Shown here: positions 1 to 11,037 of the stretch, piece by piece
Layout of the letters: every line of letters starts with the position of its first letter
Numbering within the stretch: position 1 is the stretch's first letter
From: Adiantum capillus-veneris
Taxonomy: Eukaryota; Streptophyta; Polypodiopsida; Polypodiales; Pteridaceae
Reading direction: 5' to 3'
Length of the DNA stretch: 45,000 nt
Assembly: GCA_014529385.2 (NCBI GenBank)
Contig: CM043959.1
Coordinates: 59,296,253-59,341,252 of the forward strand
The notes under the pieces: model-generated
What the model saw: the letters and a program-made list of their open reading frames with translations, nothing else
Database searches by the model: none
Told to the model about the DNA's origin: nothing
Made by a program: the position numbers and the translations under genes

Positions 1-89
<89 letters not shown>
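1..89. repeat. (CT)n microsatellite
   Basis: An uninterrupted CT dinucleotide run begins at the window edge and ends just before a pyrimidine-rich stretch that leads to a splice acceptor near 120. It probably extends to the left of the window. Confidence 0.97.
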
Positions 90-93
<4 letters not shown>

Positions 94-120
94 GTGTCAT
101 TTCTGACATTGTATGTGCAG

Positions 121-549
121 TCTTGGATTGCTGACAAGGATGACTTCCTTCGGCGCCGGACAAGAGAGTATCGAGGAAGGGATGCGGCCCTAGCACAGTA
201 CCTTTCAAAGCTCTGCGAGTCGCCGATAGTAGTTTTTCACAATTCCATGTCACAAGAGGGTTCAATAGCAACTTACACATTCAAGACACTATCACGCTTC
301 TTGGGTGGACCGGTGCTGCCCAAAAGTGCAGATAAAGTCATTCTTGTTGACAAAGTGTTTGCTAGAGATTGTTTTGGTTACTGCCCAGGCTATACAGGTG
401 GTCGGGCAGCATATTACTACACCTACACAGCAATGGCACTAGCTCTTGGTAGACAAAACCCAGATGAACTTTTAGAGTATGGCAAACATCTCATGATTCG
501 TTACAAGGGTGACGTGCCAAAAAACAAAATTGAACCTGCAAAATCTTGA
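121..549 (+). CDS. Last exon of an unrecognised gene
   Basis: The open frame runs through 94-549, but the first bases look like intron: a pyrimidine-rich tract ends in TGTGCAG at 120, so I place the exon start at 121. The product segment is about 142 residues, begins SWIADKDDFLRRR and ends at TGA 547-549. It is rich in Tyr and Gly in the middle (CPGYTGGRAAYYYTYT) and has no membrane segment. I do not recognise the family. It is convergent with the transposase-like gene at 613-3463, with only 63 bases between the two stop codons, so it could be an accessory gene of the same transposon or the tail of a host gene. Upstream exons lie outside the window. No stop or frameshift interrupts it. Confidence 0.45.
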   Translation, partial: SWIADKDDFLRRRTREYRGRDAALAQYLSKLCESPIVVFHNSMSQEGSIATYTFKTLSRFLGGPVLPKSADKVILVDKVFARDCFGYCPGYTGGRAAYYYTYTAMALALGRQNPDELLEYGKHLMIRYKGDVPKNKIEPAKS

Positions 550-612
550 TACACTTCAAGTACCAATTGTATAAGATCATGTATTACATAAATTTTTTAC
601 AATGCCATCCAC

Positions 613-3463
613 TCAGAGTATCTTTCTCCACTTGTGATTCACATACACCATTGTCTCTCTCCACCTTCGTTGACTTTCACGAGCTCCGGAGTTGTTGTAT
701 GCCATTGATCTTTTAGCTTTTTGTTGTTGTAAATGTCTGATGGCTTGTGCTGTTGCTAAATTTGCCAAGACTTCTTTTGCCTGCATTCGATGAATGATTC
801 TACGATAGAACCATTCAAATAGTTCTCTCAAACTGTTAGCCTTGATTCGAGAGCCACCATGTCGTGTGTGCCTGAAATAAGCATTTCTCGCCATGTAATG
901 AGACTTTTCCATCCCTTGGGTATTCCATATTGCCGGGTTCCCATACTTCTGTATAAAATATGGCAAATGATTGAAGATGATGTGCTGGATATGAAAACAG
1001 ATTAGTTAGAATGTTTTACACTCACATATTTGCACATAAGAGAGAAAGAAATACATGATAATACCATGTAGTGAGTAATCTGGGTGTCTGTCCATGCTGT
1101 CTTGAATGATTTTTTCAGAAGGTTGAGATTTTCCTTGAACTTGTTCATATCACCTTGTGACCAGTCATCTTTGTCGCACATCAAAAATAGGATGTCTATT
1201 GATCGCCAAACCTCAGCCTTCGCGTTACGAGTAGTTGGTTCGTGGTCTTTGACTGCAATATGTAGCTTTTTCCAGCTCTGATACTCTACCTTGCTAACAT
1301 AAGATGTGTTATATATTTTTCCATGTTTTGTTAGCTTTGGATCTCTTGTACCTTGGGGCTTAGATAAAAACCTCCGTGCCTTCACCCCACCGATGGATGG
1401 TTTGCATGGGACATCCTTCTCAGCAGTTGATCTCTTTTCATCCCGCTGGATTTTCACATTGCCACCATGAAGCCCCATATCCGACAGTACCATTTCTAAG
1501 CACTGCAAGGCTACTTGTCGTTCTGCAGAGTTCTTAATCTTCCAAGCAAACCCGATGTATAAGTAGACCAATTTCTCTACAATTCTACAAAGGGCATGCA
1601 TTGTACAAATGTGAACATTCACAAGTGGTATTTTCAAAACTGGTCGAAAAGCAGGATCCTCAATGTGACGTGTTGGAGCTTTTCTCCACCACTTTGGGTC
1701 CATGACCTTTGCAGGCTCCATGCAGAACAAACACGGTGACTTTGCCATTGCACCCATTCCACAATTATACATGCACTTTAATGTTTTAAGGTCACCTGCA
1801 AGATGCCACTGAACTTGAAAGTCTCCCCTTCCATCTAGACGTAGTACCTCTCCCTGGTTAGTCTGTCAATCAATCAGCTCCGGAATATTAGTTCGATGGA
1901 GCACCCAATATAGAATCTCATGATCTTCTTTCTTTACCTGCAACACAAAATAAATGAGACTTAAGTAGATCTGAATATTTGAGCTTACTTGAGAATATCG
2001 CTTACCTCAAACGCACCAAGCCACCATATGTTAGATTCTGATTGAACACTAAAATATAAAGGATCATCACTGGGACACTTTGAGAGGGCTCTATTCATTA
2101 AAGTAATAGTAACACGCTCTAGCTTTTTCTCTTTAACAAGCTCACACTCATCCAGTTTTAACACAAAATGTAATAGTCCACGTGACTCTTCAAATGTGAT
2201 GTTGTAAAACTCAACCATTCTCTTCTGTAGTATCCGCAGGTCCATAAAAATATTGTTGAACTCATCATATGCCATGTTGGCTCCATGGCCACTGTAAGTT
2301 GCTTTAATATGAAAGGGCTGTCCAAGATAGTCTCCCTGTGCCTCGTTAAGCTGAAGCCTCTCTTTCCAAACACTTGAGGCTGATGGTAGAAGTTTGGATT
2401 TTATACCCTTCCTAACAAAGATGGATGAGACAGACTTTTGGATAGCCGAATATCCTCTTTTGCTTACACCAAGTGAATCAAGTGTGCCTTGTATCTCTTT
2501 TGCAGGCACTGAGTTCTCTGAAATAAAGCGGTCCACTACATTTCTTTGTAGAACCTTAAACTTCTTGTCATGTACTATATCTGCTGCCAGGCTTCTACTT
2601 ATAAGTGGCTTCAATCTCTTTCCTATATTGGCTTTGGGGTCAATGTTTTCCTTGTCAGGATAGATTGAGTCTCTACATGAAGACAATGCATAAGTAAATA
2701 ACAGAAAATTTGCTTCACTAACACTATTTAGGCACATGAAAACAATGCATAACAAGAAAAAACAAAGAGATTACTTAACTAAGACAATGTAGCCAACCAA
2801 GAAGCATCACCTTAATGCTCGGATTCTTTTCTTGAGACCTCCTGATGCAACCTGCAATGTTTCAAGATTGCGCAATTTCTTCTTTCGGATACGACCACCC
2901 AAGATGGTGTCCTTCATTTGACAACTTCGCACCTTTCCTTTCAGTTCTTGTACCTCTGTTTTATGTTGCAAAATGGTAACCTGATCTGTAGAATGTAAAT
3001 GTGAAAGGCGAACAATCTCACATTGTTGAGCTTGGAGAATGCTCTTGTAAGTTCCAGCTTCTCTTGTAAGTGATTTACAATAACCCAGAAGGCCGTTTTC
3101 TCCATCACCAGCAAAGGTCAATAAGCTTGTAGGATTGACAAACGGTGGAGACGCATTAGTTATTGGATTCTTAGGGTAGAGAGAGCCTCTCGTCCAGATA
3201 TCTATGTGTTTAGCTCCTTGAGCTCTGAGCGTGTCTATGGAGGTGGGAGGTATATGTGTGTTTGTTTTACTGCGCTTAATCAATGGTTGGTACTCATTGT
3301 CCAAATCAATGTGAAGGTGATATTTGGCTCGTTTGTGGGTAACATTTGTGCCATTTGAGGAGTGCGCCATTAGCCAAATGTGCAGGTTTAATGAAAAGTG
3401 AATAGCGGCTGCGGATTCGTCCCTCCATGTTAGCCTCATTCCCTCCGTATTGACGTTGTTCAT
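613..3463 (-). pseudogene. Four-exon transposase-like gene with one internal stop
   Basis: Exons on the minus strand are 3463-2811, 2672-2006, 1937-1065 and 984-613. All three introns have GT/AG ends and the phases match exactly (2, 0, 0), giving about 854 codons. Only one stop lies inside, TGA at 1868-1866. Exon 1 has a coiled-coil-like basic end. Exon 2 ends with a segment (LKLDECELVKEKKLERVTI) that resembles the first Asp strand of RNase H-fold transposases. Exon 3 holds AGDLKTL, then a CLFC pair and HICTMHALCRIVEKL. Exon 4 holds GMEKSH and TRHGG, a His/Glu-rich C-terminal block typical of such proteins. From family resemblance I infer a cut-and-paste transposase of a group I cannot name; it is not hAT, MULE, Harbinger or TNP2. 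No terminal inverted repeat was located. The clean splicing suggests recent activity. Confidence 0.6.
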
Positions 3464-3657
3464 TCAATACAACTAAAAAGAGTATTATCCCTCAATCACT
3501 ACGAACGAATGTTCAGAGGGGTAAGGAATCTACTTAAAGTACACTTTTTGAAGTTTTACTATGAAAGACCCAGCTCTTTTATTTGTCATTTTTTCTAGAG
3601 AGAGAGTGCAAAAAATACATTTTCTTAGAAGGCCCTCCAAATGACCTCCGAAATTTC

Positions 3658-5050
3658 CTAATGGCACATAACCTCTTGTAGTGTGTAGTTTCTCTCAGCA
3701 TCATTCAATTGACGACTTGCAAAGATAATGGGGTAGTCCAATTTATGTTCTCCTGGTTGAGCCAGAACACACCCAATAGCAAAGTTTGATGCATCAATAT
3801 GCACATGGAAAATTACATTCCAATCAGGCACTCGTAGAATAGGAGCGCTAGTCAAGGTCTTTTTCAATGACTCATAAGCATGGTCACACTCCGCGGTCCA
3901 GTGGAACTCAATAAGAAGCTTGTACAAAGGAAGATCTATCTCGGCAAAGTTTAAAATAAACCGTCGGTAATAACCAACATGGCCCATGAACCTTTGAACT
4001 CCTTTATAATTTGTAGGTGGTGGCAATTCAGCAATGGCTTTAATTTTGCTCTTATCTGTGGAAATCCCATTTTTAGACACTATATGCCCTAAAATGACTC
4101 CATGTTTAACCCAAAATTGGCATTTGAAATGGTTTAAGGAGATGTGATACAATCTATACTTCTCAAACACTTTTCGTAAGCATGATAGATGTTCTTTCCA
4201 AGAGGAATAAACACAAAGGTCATCTAAGAAAGCTTCGCAAAACTCCCTCAAATATTCTCTAAAAGCAGTGTTTATTAATCTTTGAAAGGTAGCAGGGACA
4301 TTGGTTAAGCCAAAAGCCGTAACACAAAATACGAACACTTCACATTCAGTTATAAAGGTTGTTTTAGATTGTTCCTCTAGCATAATTGTGATTTGATTGT
4401 AGCCAGAGTACCCATCTGAAAAGCTATAAGCTTCCTTCCGTGCAACTCTTTCAAGCACATGTTCTGAATATGGCAAGGGGTAAATGGTCCCTCCTAGTGG
4501 CGGCATTGAACTTCTTGAGATCCACACACACTCTGAGTTTCCCATTTTTTTTTGGCACAATCACTATTGGAGACACCCATTCTGAGTGCTCAATAGGGTA
4601 TATGAATCCGCATTTCACAAGCTTTTCAATCTCTTCTTGAATGATCTTTGCATATTTAGGATTCATTGGGTAGGGTCGTTGCTGAACTTGTTTAGCCATG
4701 CTATTCATGGCGATTGTTTGCTGCACCACAGAAAGTGGAACACCTTTCATATCATGATATGTCCAAGCAAATATATCCCTGGATTCCTTGAGAAGTTCTC
4801 TAAGTACACACTCTTTAGTCTCTGTTAGATCTTGGGCAATGAAAACAGGTTTGGACTCTTCTCTTGGGTCTTCTAACTCTATTTCCTTGACTATCGCTGG
4901 ACCGTCATAGATTCCATTGCTTCCATCGATAGGTTTTCTTTGAGCCTTTGTATACACAACCTTACGTTCCTTTGTGGTGTAGGAATTGAAATGTTCAGGT
5001 GCAGGGTGTAAGTCTGTGGGGTTCTGTTTTTCTGTGGACTGTGATTTCAC
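3658..5050 (-). pseudogene. pol: Ty3/gypsy reverse transcriptase and truncated RNase H
   Basis: The RT begins in 5050-4481 (IEKLVKCGFIYPIEHSEWVS, then VVIVPKK-like and VDLKKFNAATRRDH). It continues in a second frame to 3658: DGYSGYNQI, TAFGLTNVPATFQRL, then the catalytic FLDD in AFLDDLCVYS, and the thumb ILGHIVSKNGI. The RNase H start (HIDASNFAIGCVLAQ, then SRQLNDAERNYTLQE) is present, after which the sequence ends. The frame change falls at the G4/C4 run 4477-4480, where one extra base explains it. The polymerase would copy element RNA to DNA. RNase H is cut after its first third and integrase is absent, so this copy cannot be autonomous. Confidence 0.85.
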
Positions 5051-5089
5051 TTCCGATTCCTTTTGTTATTGAGCTAACTCACGATTTTG

Positions 5090-5822
5090 TCATCTCCTTA
5101 CGGTACAACTCAACTTTGGCTTCTCTGTAGCCTCTAGTTGTGCGATGTCAATGGGTTGTGGACTACACCACATAATGCTTTGAAGGTATTCACCCCAGTT
5201 ATCTACCAACTTTCGATGAGCATCACATGCCCCTATATAATTAAGCCATTCTGTGTTAGATTTCTTTTCATTTATTCTAGCACACACATTTTCTCGATAT
5301 CGTTGCCTCTTATATCTCTTACTCTTCTTGTCTAATTTTTTTATTACGGCCAATTTCTAGTGAAGAGTCACTAGATGAATCGCTACTTGTGTCTTTTGGT
5401 CCCTTGGATAGATTGTCATCTAGGGTATCATTGGGCCCTGAAAGGTTTGCCCCCACATTTGCACTAAGATTTAACTTAGATTCTTCGTCCTCCGAGTCGA
5501 TTTCAATTGATAATTCCGACCCCAAATCGTGTGGGCTATAGTCTTGTGAGATGCTACTGGTTCTAATGCCAGTCAGACCTTCATCTTGTAGGTCATCAGA
5601 ATCTATATGCATAGCTTCTAGCATATTGAAGGGTACGAGTGGTAGCATTTCATCCCCCTCAGGTGTTACCCAGGTCGTCTCCCTATTTCCCCAAGTGTCT
5701 ATGGTTGCTGCTAGGTGGACCCAATCCACATTGTTCGACTCAGTCATCCCAATACGTACATCCATATAAGGAGAATCTTCCCCAACATCAGTATCCGCTT
5801 TACACGTGTAACAATATTGCAA
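5090..5822 (-). pseudogene. Acidic spacer between protease and RT
   Basis: Two overlapping minus-strand fragments (5822-5319 and 5353-5090) fill the space between protease and RT. The first is very rich in Asp, Glu and Ser (repeated DSSSDSSLE-like blocks). The second is basic at its N-terminus (KKLDKKSKRYKRQRYR). No catalytic motif is seen. Similar low-complexity spacers occur in plant Ty3/gypsy polyproteins, but I assign it by position only. Confidence 0.45.
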
Positions 5823-5930
5823 TGGGGCCGAATGAATTGTGATATCAGATCTATGATCAATTATAAACCTGTTTCCTAGAGGATGTGCTCGACCAGTTAC
5901 AAGATCTACTCGAATAACAGAATCTTGGAA

Positions 5931-6398
5931 CTACAAGTAGACATGGTTTTTAGACCAGTCGTTTACCATTTTTTCTTCCCTCATGAAAGGACACCCTAAG
6001 ATCATCTCAGATGCCATAGTGTGCTTGGAGAAATCCATAACAATGAAGGTAATTCGTATTTTATGTCCAAAGGCCTTGATCTTGAGATCTTCTAGCGTCC
6101 CAATAGGTTTAACAATAGACCCATTGGCCATCTTTACTACTATGGCTGTGGTCCCAAGGTGAGGTCTTCCCATAGTTTCCCAGCAATTTTTAGTCACAAT
6201 GCTAACCCCAGTGCCACCATCAAGGATTCCCTTCACAGTTAATCCCTTAGTAGTGATTGGTATGGTCACATTGGATTCATCGCCCCCAAAGTAGTGTCCC
6301 AACTTGTTAACAGGTATTTCTACAACAAGGTTCTCATCTAGGTTGGGTTGTTGATCTAAGTGTTCCTCCTCTATTGGCATCTCCCTAGCTCCATCCAT
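5931..6398 (-). pseudogene. Ty3/gypsy aspartic protease domain
   Basis: The 155-residue segment contains ILDGGTGVSIVTK at about residue 58. This is the active-site loop of retroelement pepsin-like proteases in the plant DGGS/DGGT variant, where DSGA or DTGA is more common. It is followed by hydrophobic strands and the flap-side segment ILGCPFMRE near residue 133. It would cleave the Gag-Pol polyprotein. It overlaps the preceding fragment in another frame, and the downstream reading is closed by a stop before the RT begins at 5050. Family identity is secure; activity is doubtful. Confidence 0.75.
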
Positions 6399-7680
6399 GT
6401 GTGCAAATTGTGGTAGCCCCTGACCTTCAGTTCTCTATTGAGGAAAGCTAGAAGAGCTAAGAATAGCTCAGGGTATCCATATAGTTTGGACATGATGGTG
6501 GTTCTAACTTCTAAAGCCATGAAATCCATCAACTTGGCAATATTTAACGGCATCTTTTGGGCTTCAGTCCCTTGAAGTGGGGAAGATGGGATCTCCATTT
6601 CTTTGATAGGATCAGGTAGTCCCTCTGTAAACATTCTTTCCAACAAGAAGTGAGTACGCCCACTTTCCCATGACTTTAAGTCACTTTCTTCTTGGATGAC
6701 ACTAGGGATGGCTAAGGGTCTATGGACTTGGTGAGGTTATAATTGCGTAGGGAACACTGTGTCTGTAATCGGGATCTGCCTAGGTGCTGGCTCTAGATCC
6801 CTTTGGGTATCTTCTACCAAACTCCTTAATTGCTTGACTCGCTCGATCTCCTCTGTAGGGTTTGGATAAGTTCCTATCTTTTTCTTGGATCCTGGCCATT
6901 GTGGCTCATGACGATCTTCCTTGTTGGTGTCTTTCTTAGTGGTCATTTTGGTCTCCATGGTTTCACCTGAATCAGAATCCTCTTCACCGTCGTTCATATA
7001 TATGGGGTCATCACTAGTTCCTATGTTGGTTTTTGAACTGAGGTCTGACTTCGCTGCTTTTTTCGATCTCTTCCTTCGTGTTTTCTTCTTCTTCTGAGAT
7101 TGGGCAATTGATTCCGTGTCTCTTTCTTCAAGAATATAATTTTGCTTTTGGAGCATCGATCGTGTGAGTACGTTTACTGGTACCACATGTGTACTTTGTG
7201 ATGGCTCCTATCGATAACCTCAATTAAGTTGAATGGCGTGATCTTCGGCGTGATCTTCGGTGCATTTGGATTATTCGGACATTGGCAATCAAATGCTCTA
7301 TGCCACATCAATTACACATGAGTATCGGCATTGTAGACATGCTCACTTGATTGGTTTGCATTAGTGTGGCGTTCTTTTGTAGCCTAATAGGACACTCGGC
7401 CACACGATGTGGACCTCCACACTCATAGCATTGAAGAGGTGGTCTTGTAGCAGTGTAATTGATATTTTGGTCTCTTGCAGCAAGAGCAGCTACTTGATAG
7501 ATAGGTTTGACTTGTCCCCAATAGTCCTCCATGTAGTGGACTTTCTTTAAGCGCATCAATCCCATAGGCAATATTAGGGTTTATATCTTCCCCACAGTCT
7601 TCCAAACAAGAAATAGATGACTCACAACCCACTTGATTCACATAAGTGATTCTCGGATGTGGTGGTTGCGGTCCTAGCAC
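6371..7680 (-). pseudogene. Ty3/gypsy gag C-terminus and linker to protease (fragmented)
   Basis: Overlapping fragments in all three minus frames cover this stretch. The piece at 7571-7308 carries a further zinc knuckle, CYECGGPHRVAEC, again with x3 spacing before His. The piece at 7186-6737 is Lys/Arg-rich and then acidic, with a run of basic residues (KKKKTRRKRSKK) that could be a nucleic-acid-binding tail. The piece at 6646-6371 leads towards the protease. No enzyme motif is visible. The order and orientation match a gag-pol linker, which is why I assign it to the element. Frame changes are too many to place each one. Confidence 0.55.
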
Positions 7681-7825
7681 TGGAGGTGGTAAGGGTGCTG
7701 TTTGAACATTTTAGGTCCTAGAAACCATGTGTTGTGATGTTTGTTCAAGAGGTGGGATATTTGGCCATCGCACGCTTAAATACTATGCAATCCTTAGCTT
7801 GATGACCATACCTCCCACAAGTGTT

Positions 7826-8844
7826 TCAATTCCCATTGAATTTTACTCTAAAAGTAGGGCATTCATTGGTACTATGCGGTCCATAGCATATTGAGCACCA
7901 TTGTTGCTCCCTTCTTGGATACATATGATTGTTTTGCGGAGGACGATTGTCTCTAAGACTCTCTTGAATGGCCTTGGTGAGATCTACTAAAGTCATCTCA
8001 GATATCTTTGGCTCCTTAGCAATAGGCTTTAGGGTCATTGGCTGATGCCCCGATGCTTGCGAGCTAGTAGATTTAGGCTCAACAAACACTCTTTCTCCTT
8101 GAATCATTCTCAATTGGATCGCATTGGTGGTGATCGCTTCCCAAGTGGTGATACCTCTAATGACTAAGCCATTGTAGATATCCTCATGTCGTAATCCCCT
8201 AATGTATATATCAAGCAATTGATTATTACTGAAGTGCTCATTTGCATTACAGGGAGAATTTAAATGCTTTACGCGACTAATAAAGTCTCTCACTCACTCT
8301 CCTTCCTCTTGTTGGGCTTTCTGGAGCTGAGAGGCTACACCCCAAAGCACTCCCTCTCGTATGTATTCTTTCAAGAACAATCTCTTAAGAGTAGGGTAAA
8401 TCGTTTTTCTTCCACCCTTAGGATTCTATACCAATCCCTTGCCTTCCCACTTAAGGTTAGGATTAAAGCATTACTCTTATGTAGGTCATTGTGTTCTCCT
8501 AGAGAATCGCATATTTGTTCAAACACTTGGATATGCTTTCTCACATCCCCGTCTCCACTAAATTTTTGTGTGACCTTGACTATTTGTACTGCCTTACTTC
8601 TAGGTTCTCTATCAGGCATGTTACGCATATTCTCAGCAATAGATTGACCGATAGCTTGAGCAAATGTTGCCAAGTCACCTAAGTGAGCAAGCACTGTGGG
8701 TGAAGGAGTTCTAGAGACTACATGTGGAGTAGGTATTGGGATTGGGCTTGGCGCATAGGAAGCCCTTGGGTTCCACTTTATGTATGATGTTGTGCCATGT
8801 GGCAGCCCAAAGTTCATATGTGTGGCCCTCGGCATAGCAGGCAC
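7826..8844 (-). pseudogene. gag: Ty3/gypsy gag capsid and first zinc knuckle (frameshifted)
   Basis: The N-terminal part (8844-8409) has a Pro-rich leader and then the retrotransposon gag signature (FSGDGDVRKHIQVFEQICDS, then GKARDWYR). A one-base loss in the A5/T5 run at 8404-8408 moves the frame, and a TGA near 8297 interrupts it again. The capsid continues in 8293-7826 (MRDFISRVKHLNS) and ends with a zinc knuckle CSICYGPHSTNEC. That knuckle has C-x2-C-x3-H-x4-C spacing, one residue shorter than the usual CCHC. A second knuckle just downstream (CGRYGHQAKDC) lacks its first Cys because of a stop codon. Gag would package the element RNA. The start codon is uncertain because the leader upstream of 8844 is broken. 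Confidence 0.75.
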
Positions 8845-9114
8845 CGTTCATGGTAGCTCAAAGCCTACGACAGTACCTACAAGTGTTTACCATCGTATAC
8901 ACCTATGGGTCCTCGCACTCATGTAGCCCCTATCCCTTCCATTGTTTCAACAGCCTATGCTCCACAACCACAACACCCAAGCTCTTATTTCCATGGGACC
9001 ATACCGGCTAGCATTAGCATGTCACATCCGATGTCTACTTTACTAACAAATGAGGTCCATGGCGTGTTTCTTGGCATGCCCATCATTGGGGTAGGCATGG
9101 TAGCCGTGGTGTCA

Positions 9115-10662
9115 TCAAGGGAAAGATGAGCTAGACTTGGAAAAGTAAAAGCTATCCCTTATGGGCTCAGATTGCACTGAGACCCCTAGCAAAACAACAT
9201 ATGGAGAATCCATCGGACTTACCGAGGGAGTCTCCATTTGCGATAAGGTTGGTTATTTAGCCTTCCCTGTATCCAAGAATATCATGAGACCCGTTGAAGG
9301 CATGTAGATCCCTTTGTTCTGTCCCTCTAGCTAAATAACCATATGGATGACCTCACAAACTCTTTTATGTTGATCCTCCACACTAATAGCACTCGTTGTG
9401 GATTGTAGGACATCTAACCAACTCTGCACATCTCTGGTCGGGCGACTCATGGTAATGTTATACTGACAACAAATAGCAACCAATTAATTAAATGAAAAAC
9501 ATTAGATTTTTTACAATAAAACTAATATTTTTACTTACATATTTGTCTTTCCAAGCCGTTTCTCCTCCCGAACCATAATGCGTAGGAGTCTGATGGGATC
9601 TGGCCTCAACTTGACGCGTATACATCCTCGCACCCGTTGCCCTTTCGTCCTCTTTCTCTTCCATAGCTATCTCCCACTCCGCATCATGGACATTTCCTGG
9701 CCGATAGCTATGCTCTAGAGACTCCATTGTCTTCTTTGCAGCTCTCCTCACACTAGATTTTTTGTTCTTGAGAAATGTTTTGACATGCTCTTGCAACCAT
9801 TGCCTTGAGAATTGTTGCCCCTCAGGATTGGGGAAACGCATGTGCATGGTTGTCTCTATATATGTGAGGTTGTAGGGATCTTGTTGATCAAATTTGAGAA
9901 AACAATTGATATATGTGGAGTGGATTAATTGGTTGACGTGTGTGCGGAATCTCCTGTCCTGCGCTGTCCCGCGATCCACCATACCTCCTCTATGAACCTG
10001 GTAGTATAACTCGCGAGCATCTGGTGAAGGCATGTCATGGTCCTCATCTTCTGCTGGAGCAGGGAGCGGTGACTGTGGAGGAGAATCTGTAGTACTTCTC
10101 CTCCCCCCCCCCAAAACAACAACTAGCTCCGCTCCCTCGTCGAGATCGACCGGCGCTAGCGTGCGAGCTGCCCTTGCGCTGACTGCCAGAAGAGCGCCGA
10201 CGTGAATCTGGGACAAAAGGTGGGATAGGTGGACGCCCGTGGCGTCGGACCCTGTGGCGTCGCACCCAACGGCGTCGGATCCTGGGGCGTTGGACCCTGT
10301 GAAGGAAAAGATGAACTTGGAGATGTAGCTGGAAAACTCTGTAGGTATGGAGTGCCACCAGTCGGAGTAGAGACCTCTGATAATCCAAAAGCTGCTAGCT
10401 GCGTCGATGAATAGCGCTGCGTAAGGGTCTACTGCGAACCTAACCACTCAGCTCGAAGACGCAATGCCCTCTCCACATTTGGATCGGTCACAGGTACAAC
10501 AACGGACCAACCAAGAGCGTCCCGAAACCAGCCGAACCCTGATGATGACTGCTGAGGAGACGGCTGTGAATGATAGGCAGAGAGAGCGTCGGGATATGAC
10601 ATCCCGTCCGCCATGAAATCCTCAATGCTGCGAAAGCGTGGTGTGGAAGAAGAAGACATGAT
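9115..10662 (-). pseudogene. Transposase_24 / TNP1-like gene of an En/Spm-type element
   Basis: The coding exon begins after a splice acceptor at 10664-10663, with ATG at 10659 (MSSSSTPRFRSIEDF). After an N-terminal domain the same frame passes a TAG near 10435 into a Pro/Thr-rich linker. The poly-C tract near 10110-10120 shifts it into the conserved C-terminal half (VNQLIHSTYINCFLKFDQQD, then SRQWLQEHVKTFLKNKK and THYGSGGETAWKDKY). A GTAAGT intron (9532 to about 9456) joins in frame to YNITMSRPTRDVQSW; this continues with two further in-frame stops to about 9115. The layout resembles Ptta/En/Spm second-ORF proteins, which bind subterminal repeats. It is transcribed away from the TNP2 gene at 13208. 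Family call is by resemblance of the C-terminal block and is moderate. Confidence 0.55.
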
Positions 10663-11037
10663 CTGCATTTATTACGACAAAGATTAAACTAGGGTATAAA
10701 AATTCGAATATATGATTAAAAATTTACACATTGATTTTTTTCAAACATTGGATTTTTAAACATTGGATTCTCTATAGTATCCAATGTGGAAAGAATCCAA
10801 GGTGTGTCTACAATCTATAAAAGATTCTTGCAAAGCCTTGAGTGCTAATAAGATATTAGTGTGTGTATTGACTAATAAGAGATTATTGTTTTTATGATTA
10901 GTGTGATCGATTGCGCGATCACTTGGACAGCCATTGGGGCCTAATACATCACCTACGACTTAATCATGGAGGTATGTTTATGTTTTTGTGTTGATTACTA
11001 TTTAATTTATCATAATTAGTGTTGGCTTGTGTAATTG
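10663..11037 (-). other. Intron sequence of the TNP1-like gene, no other feature
   Basis: An AT-rich stretch between the coding exon and the palindrome array. By the splice model it is the 3' end of the first intron. It contains a few ATTAGTGTG-like half sites but no coding potential or repeat pair that I can support. Confidence 0.4.

Larger units (their letters stand above)
3658..9110 (-). mobile_element. Decayed Ty3/gypsy retroelement, no integrase, no LTRs seen
   Basis: In element orientation (high to low coordinate) the region reads gag with zinc knuckles, aspartic protease, reverse transcriptase and the start of RNase H. It then stops at 3658 within the block that normally precedes the rest of RNase H and the integrase. 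No LTR pair, primer-binding site or polypurine tract could be found. On the upstream side it abuts the end of the TNP1-like gene near 9110. Frames change at least six times. The exact ends are uncertain by a few hundred bases, and the junction with the 613-3463 gene lies somewhere in 3464-3657. Confidence 0.8.

Noticed and set aside
613-3463. KDZ, hAT or Harbinger transposase
   Set aside because: The diagnostic motifs of those families are missing or do not align in order; only a general RNase H-like resemblance remains.
8905-9129. 74-residue + strand frame with Pro/Ser-rich sequence
   Set aside because: It is antisense to the leader of the gypsy gag and the tail of the TNP1-like gene, and has no support of its own.
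9448-9450. ATG at 9450 (MSRPTRDVQ) as the start of the gypsy gag
   Set aside because: It joins in phase, through a GTAAGT intron, to the TNP1-like gene upstream, so it is better explained as the next exon of that gene.
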